Shown here: one piece after another, positions 1-8,314 of the stretch
Layout: every line of letters starts with the position of its first letter
Position numbering within the stretch: position 1 is the stretch's first letter
DNA from: Periconia sp. R9002
Lineage: Eukaryota > Ascomycota > Dothideomycetes > Pleosporales > Periconiaceae
Direction: 5' to 3'
Length of the DNA: 64,000 bases
Assembly: GCA_023627715.1 (NCBI GenBank)
Contig: JAMAHW010000117.1
Coordinates: forward strand, 1 to 64,000
Program-made: the position numbers and the translations under genes
Notes under the pieces: model-generated
Told to the model about the DNA's origin: nothing
The model's input: the letters and a program-made list of their open reading frames with translations, nothing else
Database searches by the model: none

Positions 1-2
1 GG

Positions 3-320
3 GATGGGGAGAGTGGTGGTGGTGCGAGTGTGGATGCGAGAGGTAGCAGGAGACGGGGTAGAGGTGGTGGGTATAGACATGTGGAGGATGTGAGGGGGGA
101 TGGGTATTTGTATGATGAGACGGCTGGAGGGGGGTCGACGAGGGGGAATGATGGGTGGTTTAGGGCGCTGGAGGAGGCGGATGCTAGGCATGAGGAAGAG
201 CGGGGGATGAAGGTGGGAGGGAGTGGTGGTGCTGAGATGGCGACGTGTCCTGTATGCGGCGTATTCGAGGGCGATGAACGGGCTGTTGCGCATCATGTTG
301 AGAGTCATTTTGGGGATTGA
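3..320 (+). CDS. C-terminal part of a gene cut by the window edge; Gly/Arg-rich with a terminal zinc finger
   Basis: The frame is open from the first bases, so the gene starts upstream of the window. The visible part is a low-complexity Gly/Arg/Asp-rich stretch followed by a final finger, CPVCGVFEGDERA then HHVESHFGD and stop. The spacing C-x2-C-x11-H-x4-H resembles UBZ/C2H2-type ubiquitin-binding fingers such as those at the C-termini of TAX1BP1/CALCOCO-type proteins. That comparison is from memory of the family pattern; the function of the whole protein cannot be read from this fragment. Confidence 0.6.
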   Translation, partial: DGESGGGASVDARGSRRRGRGGGYRHVEDVRGDGYLYDETAGGGSTRGNDGWFRALEEADARHEEERGMKVGGSGGAEMATCPVCGVFEGDERAVAHHVESHFGD

Positions 321-748
321 GGGGGAGATTATGCGTGGATAGTTGGTTCATTGGATCGAGGATTTTATGGATTGTTTGTGGAGGAGTGTACACGTCTTGA
401 CTGGATGGTCTTTTAGAGCAGGTTTTGGGAGTGTGTTCAAGTTGTCTGGCCATTTGTGTTGCCTACATAGAAACCCTACATGTACACTTTTCAAAACACC
501 AACCACAAATCGACGCCTAACAAAAAGAGAGAAAAAAGTATCAGTAGGCAATACATGCAACAACAAATCCAAAACACCACGCATTATCCCTTCTTTCTTT
601 TTTTCAACAAAAACAACAAAAAAACACACATAATGCACCGTAGCACCTCACACCCCACCATCCAAACTTTCCCCCATCTTCCAACCCTCAACAAAAAACC
701 AGTTTCCCAACCTCTTCACAACACCTTCAGAATCACTTCAAGGACTAC

Positions 749-1200
749 TGTGATCCACGGTTCTACTGAACACCTTCCTATTAGGAAGGTTGAACTGCCT
801 TCCGCTAATGACAATGTTCCACGGTCTTTTAGTATTCATTCCTATTTAGGAAGGTTGAATGGCTCACGACTTTTCGCTCACGACTGCTCACGACTGCTCA
901 CGACACTGTAATCCACGCGTTTCATCTAACCTGCCTAAATAGGAATGTTGATTCCCACACTCCCACTAATGACGGTAATCCACGGCTTCTCTTAGACCTT
1001 CCTAAATAAGAAGGTTGATTTCATACAAACTACCACTCACGATCACAGTAATACACGGTTTTTTCTCAAGATATCCTTTCAGGAAGGTTGGGGAGGACCT
1101 CACGACTTTTCCCACACGCCCACGCACCACAGTAATCCACTGCCTCTTTTATGCCTACCTAAATAGGAAGATTGTGTTCTGACTACACGAATTTGGCTTA
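749..1200. repeat. Six diverged tandem units, each with a CCTTCCTA/TAGGAAGG palindrome
   Basis: Six units start near 749, 814, 907, 974, 1046 and 1130 (spacing 65-93 bp). Each begins with a GTAATCCACGG-like box, is followed 15-25 bp later by a palindrome related to CCTTCCTAAATAGGAAGG and GTTGA, and ends with CTCACGAC- or CTAATGAC-like sequence. The first copy (773-789) has perfect 8-bp arms. The block lies about 0.9 kb upstream of the secreted-protein gene at 2099. It could be upstream regulatory sequence, a decayed minisatellite, or an array of a palindrome-binding site. Confidence 0.75.
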
Positions 1201-2098
1201 CGGACATGCCTTCTTTTTCTTTACACACTTCGAAGGTTCCTTATTTAACTACTCCGTCAAGCGTTTTCTTTTTCTCTTTTCAGTGCAGCAAATCTCGCCA
1301 AGACCAACTCTCCGCACGTGTGAGGGATTGGTGTGTCAAAACACAACAACTAACACACGCTCCGAGTTTCAAACTCCGCTAGCATCCCAAAGCAACGACA
1401 CGACGCAACAACGAACATTGAGACTTGATTGTTCCTTGAAACCCGTCAAAAACACCGCCAAGAAGGGAGTTGAGGAAGCGTGGGTCCGCTGCAATGCCAA
1501 GATAGCTTTCTTTCTTTTCGTTCGCTTTTGGTGCGACTTGACAACGAGTGCTTGGATGCCATGTTGAAATGTGACAGACGGAGGAGAATTGGCAGATTGA
1601 CAAGTTTTGACAGGTGTGACGGCGGCGTGCAAGTAGTGTTGAAGCGTGCTCACCACCTAGAGCTAATCAGTTTTTACATGCTGTCTGACTACTTCAGTGT
1701 TGATAAAACAGGTAGAAAGGAACATTTGAAGGTACCTGTAGGTAGGAGGGCATGAATGATGCTCGCCAAGCAAGATGGGTGCGGTGTTTCAACGCAAACG
1801 ACGTCGCATCCATTCGCTCCAAACCCCAAAAAGAGACGTTCAAGCATTGTCAAGTCTTTTGTGGAAAAAGCATCGGGCCGTGGTGACAATGCTTGTCCTT
1901 TTCTTCTTCTTTTATAAAACTTCTCCGCGCCACTTCTCATTTTTTTTGCGATTTGCGTTTGGCTGGGCCTCGAGTTTCCTGTTTCTTTTCTGTAGCGTTC
2001 TACTTTGCTAACATTATTTCCCCTTGTAATTCCTGTCTGCTGGTCAGAGCTATTTCTCTTCGAGCTTGAAATCTTGTTGTCCCTATACTTCCGCCAAT
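1201..2098. other. Upstream region of the 2099 gene
   Basis: No gene is supported. Open frames here have no recognisable protein pattern. The right end holds a TATA element (1913-1919) and pyrimidine-rich stretches typical of a fungal promoter. Confidence 0.5.
1913..1919 (+). promoter_or_regulatory. TATA box (TATAAAA) of the 2099 gene
   Basis: TATAAAA sits about 180 bp before the ATG at 2099, after a CT-rich run and followed by more pyrimidine-rich sequence, the usual arrangement of a fungal core promoter and 5' leader. Confidence 0.5.
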
Positions 2099-3042
2099 AT
2101 GAAGTTCACCGCAGCCTCGGCCGTCGTTGCCATCCTCGCGTTTTCCGACTTCGCCATCGCGGACAGTGGAGTGGGTGTTGGGAAGAGATATACGGTACGT
2201 AGTCGAAGTTGCCCTTTCCACAGCTCCGTCTATCATGATAGAACCGCCCGTGCTAACATTCTTATCAGGGTTCTCTATCTGCGCACGCTGTCCGGACCAT
2301 TGCGGAGCGACAACTTCAGGTCGGAGGGCTGACTCTCGGGGGCACGGGCGGTGGTAGTAGGTCTCTTCCATTCCTCCCTCTGGTAATCAATTGGTATTTC
2401 AATCAGACATGACTAACATCAGTACTAGTCTCCGGAGGAGCTCTGGGCGCTCTCTTAGGCGGAGGCGCCAACAAGCAAGGAGGTGCTACAGCAGCCGCTG
2501 CCGCCGGTGAAACAGCAAAAGCTGGACAAACCGCAGGGAAGAATTCCACAGCTGCTGCATCCGCCGCCAAACTCTCGTCCCTGCTGGGCGCCCTGCAGGG
2601 CGGAGGTCAAGCCGCAGGCGCAGGAACTGCAAATCAACCCGGCCGTGCGGAAGGGGAGAAAGCGAAAGCTGAAGCCCTGGCTGAGTCTGGTGCTGCTGCT
2701 CCTCAACAAGCTGCGGCAGTCGAAGGAGCGCAAGCTGCAAAAGGCGAACAAGCAGCAGGTGAACAAGCCGCCGCTGCCGCTCCCGCCCAAGCTGCAGAAG
2801 GCGCCAAACCCGCCGCAGAAGCAAAAGCAGGAGAAGCAGCCCCCAACAAAGCGGTCGAAGAGTCTGAGAAGTTTTCCGAAGGTTTCGGCGTCACGCTCGA
2901 TGCGCAGGGTAATGCTGTCAACTCTGGCGGCAATCTGGGCATTACGCAAGGATCTGACGGAAGCAAGAGCGTCGGTGGAAGTAACGGGATTAATATCGCG
3001 GCGAATGGAAAGGCTACGGTTGCGGGGAATGAGACGGAGTGA
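2099..3042 (+). CDS. Secreted Ala/Gly/Gln-rich low-complexity protein
   Basis: Three exons: 2099-2194, 2269-2356 and about 2429-3042 (265 aa). Intron 1 has GTACGT, a TGCTAAC branch point and CAG; intron 2 has GTAGGT and GACTAAC, and its acceptor may be at 2422 or 2428, both keeping the frame. The start gives a clear signal peptide: charged start, hydrophobic core, A-x-A at about residue 21. A KR site follows at about 29-30. The last exon is dominated by Ala, Gly, Gln, Glu and Lys with loosely repeated AAEGA/GEQAA-type units, then a Gly/Asn-rich C-terminus. No catalytic domain is visible. A wall-associated, extracellular-matrix or desiccation-type role is possible but unproven. Family not recognised. 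Confidence 0.75.
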
Positions 3043-3560
3043 GTTGGTATGGATGGCGGATAGGGGAGGGTACTATTTAAGGGGTGCGTGAGGAAGCGGT
3101 TTGGAAGGCACAGAGAAGGGAGCTGGATCGTGACTCTGCATGTGTTATAGAGGGAAGCTCGTCTTCAGGACGACAAGGAGATAAAGGACTTGAGGTCTGG
3201 GTGTGGAAGCCATAGATGTAAGAGCTGCACAGCATGCTGGATTAGTAACCGAGCAAAATAACAATTAAGCAAGAGCATCTCATTTGCTCTTTCCACTACT
3301 ACACCCAATACACCCAATGACGTCGTGCCTGCTGCTTTCACGTCACTGTTGTTGCATACCCCTCTGGGGCTCAGCGGGTTAGAACCGAGTGGTTTAACCG
3401 AGTTGCTTCTTTGCATTTTGCAATTTTCTGTTTCCATGAATACATGATTCTGTTGGTTAGAAATCTGATTCGTGGTTTTTTTGGGGGTTGGCCAAGGGTA
3501 GGGGAAGCTTTCCCCAAGCAGGCGGGCAGAAGGGAGAGTGGGAAAAGGTAGGAGCGATAT
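3043..3560. other. Intergenic
   Basis: 3' flank of the secreted-protein gene. I see no coding pattern or repeat until the intron-like element at 3561. Confidence 0.5.
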
Positions 3561-3690
3561 GTGTGTTCAACTCCAGGCCTGTACTGGGTCCTTTGTTATC
3601 GAGACACCACGTGGCGTAGTATATCGAGACATTCATCATTCATTATATCACCCCTGGTTGAATTTAGCTGACTTTGTACCCACGATATAG
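3561..3690 (+). mobile_element. Introner-like element, near full length, outside any gene I can support
   Basis: A 130-nt element begins GTGTGTTCAACTCCAGG and ends TTAGCTGACTTTGTACC...GATATAG, so it has a donor, branch point and acceptor. It shares the internal block TTATCGAGACACCACGTGG with the in-gene copy at 50542, and its ends closely match the copy at 21533-21658. It ends 8 bp from the stop codon of the HET-like gene (3699) and lies antisense to it, so it is not that gene's intron. It may be a non-genic insertion or the intron of a decayed plus-strand gene. Confidence 0.8.
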
Positions 3691-3698
3691 GTCTACTG

Positions 3699-5054
3699 TC
3701 ACACGATTGAGAATGTTTTCACAGAAGGAAACAGTTTCTCCACCATCTCCTCACTCAATCTCATCTTCGCCGTAGGTTCCATCTTGATCATCCTTCTCCA
3801 TTGCTCCATCCCCGTCGTCTCTCCCATCCTCTTCGAAACACTCGAACCCGCACATAAACGCGGATCCACCACCTTTCTCTTCCCCGTCGTCCCATTCACA
3901 AAACACGAATGCACCCCCCACCTAGGATGCGTCGCAAGCTTTCTTTTCACACCATCAGGCAGGGGACCGAGGATGTATTCTCCTTCCGAGATACCAAAGA
4001 CATAGCACTCCCCTACAACACGGAAGACATCTTCTTTGATGTCGACGCGACGGAGTACGAGGGGGGAATTGCATCCAAGGAGAATGCCAATTACGTCGCT
4101 GCTGCGGGTTGCGCGAGGGACCGTCCCGATGTAGCCACAACTGGAGCGCTGCATAAAAGCTCGTCCGAAGAGCGTTGTTCGAATCAACTGATATACTTTG
4201 CGGATGCGTGTGGGAGTTGGTGACGGGGCATTCTCACGGTTTACCTTCTGCCCCCGCCCATGAACATCTTTAATGACCGCCTCTACCTCCTCCAACGTAA
4301 CGCCTCCACCTTCCTCTTCATCCCATGGGCCATTGATGCCCTCGAAAATCTTGTTTCCCACACAAACCCTCGCATACGCTTCTAACATGCTAACGCCCGT
4401 AACATACCTGTCTTCAAAGATATCGTTCAGTATCAGCTCCTTCAGAACCGCGCGAACCTGCTCGTAAAGCATTTCACCACTTCCTCCTGCTTCATCGCTG
4501 CTAGCTGTACTTGTCCGTGGCAATTTCTTGACCCTCCTAACTTTTGTTACGGCCCACCCGGGGCTGAATAACACGCGCCCATCTGGGGAGCAGCTACAAG
4601 AAGTACCGAAGTGCGAGGTCGCCCAAAAGCGATAGTATTCGGCGCGTCTGTTGTTATTTTGGGAAAGCAGGGTGGGAAGCCAGCTCGGCTGGGACGGGGG
4701 CGAGGAAGTAGAGCAAGTTGACTGCGATTTGGTAGAAGTACACAGTTGACACAGACTTAAGATGTCGAGAGAGTTGTGATGCGTTATGTAGCGGTAGACG
4801 ATGGATCGGGAAAGTGCGTCGGCGTCTACCCTATCCCCAACATCGCGCAGATTCCCCTTGAGGGTGAGGATGTCGTAGGGAGGGATACTGAGGGGTTGAG
4901 TGGGGGGATGGAGTGTCAGGGTGAGAGGTGGTTCTGGAGAAGAAGGGGGAGGGGGTAATGCTGGGTGGATTGTGAGGAGGTTGAGGATGGTGGGGTTGGA
5001 GGGGTGTGATGCTTGGGCCTGCTGTGGTGAAGGTTGTTGTGGGGTAGACTCCAT
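3699..5054 (-). CDS. HET-type (heterokaryon incompatibility) C-terminal region protein lacking the HET domain
   Basis: Single exon of 451 aa. The second half carries the pattern seen downstream of HET domains: a GRAFMQRSSCGYIGTVPRAT block (the GRRFF...GYIGLGP position), then DVIGILLGCNSPLVLRR and a VVGECYVFGISEGE block. HET-domain proteins act in non-self recognition and vegetative incompatibility. The N-terminal about 60 residues are Pro/Ser/Thr-rich and the usual N-terminal HET (effector) domain is absent. I found none in about 450 bp upstream either. The protein may be a domain-loss paralogue, a decoy/partner, or a decayed allele. The ATG chosen is the first in frame. Confidence 0.75.
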   Translation of the reverse strand: MESTPQQPSPQQAQASHPSNPTILNLLTIHPALPPPPSSPEPPLTLTLHPPTQPLSIPPYDILTLKGNLRDVGDRVDADALSRSIVYRYITHHNSLDILSLCQLCTSTKSQSTCSTSSPPSQPSWLPTLLSQNNNRRAEYYRFWATSHFGTSCSCSPDGRVLFSPGWAVTKVRRVKKLPRTSTASSDEAGGSGEMLYEQVRAVLKELILNDIFEDRYVTGVSMLEAYARVCVGNKIFEGINGPWDEEEGGGVTLEEVEAVIKDVHGRGQKVNRENAPSPTPTRIRKVYQLIRTTLFGRAFMQRSSCGYIGTVPRATRSSDVIGILLGCNSPLVLRRVDIKEDVFRVVGECYVFGISEGEYILGPLPDGVKRKLATHPRWGVHSCFVNGTTGKRKVVDPRLCAGSSVSKRMGETTGMEQWRRMIKMEPTAKMRLSEEMVEKLFPSVKTFSIV

Positions 5055-5515
5055 AGTTGGATGTAGAAGTATTTCTCAGTCGTGATGACGCGCGAATAAA
5101 TTCGTAGACACTTCGTCAAGTGCAGCCAAGATGGACTGAGGTGTATTCAAAAAATTCATAGATGCCGTACCATTAAACCCCCCGCATGCATCAAGTGATT
5201 TACCTTTTGCACATGTAGGCCACGATGATTGCTTGTTCTGGGCTGGTGGAAGTGGATGGCGGGGGAGGCGCGAACTGTGGAGTTTTGTCCAGAAAGGGGA
5301 AGAGGGAATGCTGGTCAATCTCCTCTCATGGTGGTTACTGATTTTGACCCTTTTTGGGATTCTGTTTTTCAGCATGGATTTACTACGACCTGGGATGAAG
5401 TGGTTATGCGTCCTATTGCGAAAATCCCGGGGTCATGCGTACACGGGACGTAAGAATAGTTATCGGTATATTCAATAGCCAATGGCTCAGCAAAAGTGCT
5501 CAATCCTCAATATAT
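5055..5515. other. Intergenic; no HET domain exon found
   Basis: A minus-strand frame of 99 codons (5076-5375) is open but shows no family pattern. I do not support it as a gene. Confidence 0.45.
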
Positions 5516-6288
5516 CTACGCAACAAACTCCTTCTCCACCTTCGCCTTATCAGCCTTCGCAGCAGCAAGGGCTGTCAAAACCGCTGGCCACCATTTGTCC
5601 AGCATTTTCTTATCGCCGTTTGCATTTGGGTGAACGCCGTCCCTCAGATCAGACGTTGAGAACCCTGTATACTGATCCACGACCCAGATGGGGGACTCGG
5701 TCTTGTTGAGTCCAGACGCCCACGATGGGATCTGCTTGTTGAGATCCTGGATCTTGGTGTTGGACGCGCCGATGGAAATGGGGATGATTTGGGCGACCTG
5801 CTGTCGTGAGAGAGGGTTTACGAGAGGGAGAAGACCATGTAACTAACCACAATCTTCATCTTCGCATTGTGCGCCCGCATCGTACCGACCAATTTTGTAA
5901 ACGCCGCGAGAATATCCGCCGTCGGCTTGCTCTGCTGCACGATGTCATTCGTGCCCAAATGCATCGTAATCACATCCGCTGGGTTCCTAGTCAACCATCC
6001 ATCGAGCTGGTTCTGGTTGGCAATGTTAATCGCGAGGTAGCCAGAGTGGCCCTCGTTGTCGCGGTCATATTTGGTGTTACCGCAGTTGTTATCGGTCTTG
6101 CCGGACCCGACGAAGTCGACAGCGCCGGCCCATTCGGTGGTTTGAAGTTTGTCCCAGAGGAGCGCGCGCCAGCAGATGATTTCTGTGATGGAGTCGCCAA
6201 AGGGCATGAAGCGGAGAGGGGTGGTGGTATTCTGGGACAGGGCCGTAGAGGCGAGGGCGAGGAGGACGGGGAGCGTGAATGAGACCAT
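5516..6288 (-). CDS. Secreted SGNH/GDSL hydrolase, carbohydrate esterase family 3-like
   Basis: Two exons, 6288-5848 and 5800-5516, with a 47-nt intron (GTTAGT...GACAG); 241 aa. A signal peptide spans about residues 1-18. Block I is FGDSIT (nucleophile Ser33), block III is GTND (Asn114), and the C-terminal Asp-x-x-His is DGVH (Asp201, His204), the full SGNH catalytic set. Length and motif spacing fit fungal CE3 acetylxylan esterases that deacetylate plant cell-wall xylan outside the cell. A minus-strand TATAAAA lies at 6356-6362, about 70 bp before the ATG. The exact substrate is inferred from family. Confidence 0.88.
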
Positions 6289-6355
6289 CGTGGAAATTGT
6301 TGAAGGTTGATGAAGAATCTCGCTGGATTCATGTTTTGGGAAGGATGAGACATCA

Positions 6356-6362
6356 TTTTATA
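6356..6362 (-). promoter_or_regulatory. TATA box of the CE3 esterase gene
   Basis: TATAAAA on the minus strand, about 70 bp upstream of the ATG at 6288. Confidence 0.5.
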
Positions 6363-6922
6363 GTCGGCCGGCTATCGCGCTGTTCAGCGTTGTATACTCT
6401 AGAAATTTCATCCCATATTGACTAAAATGCACGGAAGCGTCAGTGACAGCGGTTTGAGGCCAAAAGTAGATGCGTCGTGGTGTATAAGCTCTCTTTTTGG
6501 ATGGTGTGTCAGTTTAGATCAAATTGCGGAGAATCCTTGTAGAGCTGTTACGCGAAATTGACTGTAGTTTAATAGACTGGCTAAATGTGTCGTAAACATC
6601 GTTATTGGGCAGACATTATATGGGAAGACTCAAACATGTCAAGAATCTCAGTGTTTAGTGTCCTGTGTTCTGATGCCGAGATTTGAGTCGGCAGAAACTG
6701 ATCAGACAAGAGGGATGATCCATTGGCCCGTGGGACGCTTAGTTGATTTGCGTCGCCAATGAATGAAATATAATATAAATGCTGTCTTATTGCTTGACGT
6801 AACTTCCGGGGAAAAGGAAGGTTGGGGAACCAGCTACTGTACCAGGTCAATGCAAGCATCTTTCAGAACGATACCTTGATCCTCGACTATGTCAAGCTGC
6901 ACATCATGCTCCCATAGTCAAT

Positions 6923-7772
6923 CTATCGTCTCAACAAACCCCCAAGCACTTTACTAGCCGCGGAGCTGACCTTTAGAACATCTCGGTATGTCAGACTGAC
7001 TCTCGTCGCTCGTTCGTTGCGTCCACCAGCTTCTTCAAACGCAGCAGGATTCGAAAGCAACTCCCAGTTAGCCACCGTCTGAACATTGAGGTTTTCATCA
7101 ACTTGTATCGAGGCAATGCCGTGAAGAAGATTTGCGTAGGCCGGTCCAATAGTGATGAGAAGTGAGCGGGGTTCCTGCAATATTCGTGTTGGCACCGTGT
7201 ATTGCGATGCGGAGTCGGATGACCGTTCATCTCCTTGATTTTCTAGGTCCGAATTTGGTTTCGCCGTAATGTCTAGGCAGATAGAGGCACCTAGGCTGAC
7301 TGTCGCAACGACTTGTGCATATGCACCTCCGTCTTCGTGAGGCATGATGCCCTCGCCAGGTTTGTATTCATTGATGAGAACATGATTCGGCGCTTTGTGA
7401 GGTGTAGCATCAAACAGACCAAGGGTTTTGAAGCGCTCTATTACTGGCTTAATAAGCCATTGGGGTAAAGGAGAAGCTAAAAGGGTGTTGTTTTTGGTTA
7501 GTGTGGATGGGTGCGCTTGCAGGCGGCGATGGGAAAGTGTAATCCAGCGTTGGGCGGGGATCTACCGTTGTCAGTCTCAATGATATGCGCAAGATGGATC
7601 AAGGAAATGGAATCTGATGGATAATTGACTCAAACTGGCATACCTTTTGTAAAATGCTCTCCTCTTCTTCCTTGGAGATGAAGTCAGGGATATAGTAAAA
7701 GTCCGGCGGTAATGATTTGATTTTGTAGCGTTCCAGCGTTTCAAGTTTTTCTGGAGATTTTGCATCCGCCAT
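6923..7772 (-). CDS. AlkB-family 2-oxoglutarate/Fe(II) dioxygenase, ALKBH6-like
   Basis: Two exons, 7772-7644 and 7561-6923, with an 82-nt intron (GTATGC...TAG); 255 aa. The iron site is MPHEDG (His118, Asp120) with a distal His at about 190 in ANLLHGI. The 2-oxoglutarate-binding pair is Arg230/Arg236 in the RVSLTYR motif. Order and spacing match the AlkB fold. The MPHEDGGAYAQVV block and the N-terminal YYIPDFISKEEEE are typical of the eukaryotic ALKBH6 group. The substrate of that group is not settled; alkylated or methylated nucleic acid is likely. Confidence 0.88.
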
Positions 7773-8314
7773 AATCAATTGATGGTATGAAGAATCAACT
7801 CATCCACTGCTGTTGTGGATGTCTCAGTCCAGACGTTGGGAAGGAACACGCGGGGATGATTACTAAGCGCAACGCGCGTTCACGTGATGTAGTTTTTCAC
7901 AAGTGCAGACATTTGGATGTTGTTACGTTGATAATTCGGAGAAAAAAAGTACCCTGTGCTTCATCTACTATGACGCACAAAATCTATGATATGACATTCG
8001 AACTGATATCTATATGATCGGCGATATACAAACGAAAGGGAGTGAGAGGGCACTCGACCTGAACTTTATACAACCAACATTGAACTTTAAGATTTCTCAA
8101 TATTGTGGAAAATATCACGAATAATGGCGCTAGAAATTGGGAAATTTGACCCAGAATGCAGAAGAATTTGCAAGCTCTAACTGTTGAGCATGCAAAGAAG
8201 GAAGGAGGCATGCTTCAGCCCGTACAATGTGAGAATGCAACAAAAGAAGACTTGCAATGGTGCAAAGAAAGCGAAGCTGAAGGCGATGACGGCAAGGAAG
8301 AAATGGCCGCCCGC
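7773..8314. other. Intergenic
   Basis: Region between the ALKBH6-like start and the F-box protein stop. No gene or repeat seen. Confidence 0.5.

Noticed and set aside
1172..1567. 131-codon frame downstream of the tandem repeat
   Set aside because: Low-complexity Phe/Thr-rich translation with no family pattern; lies in a promoter-like region.
2455..2949. Long minus-strand frame rich in Cys/Phe/Gly
   Set aside because: It is antisense to the Ala/Gly-rich exon of the secreted-protein gene; the composition is the mirror of GCC/GGA codons.
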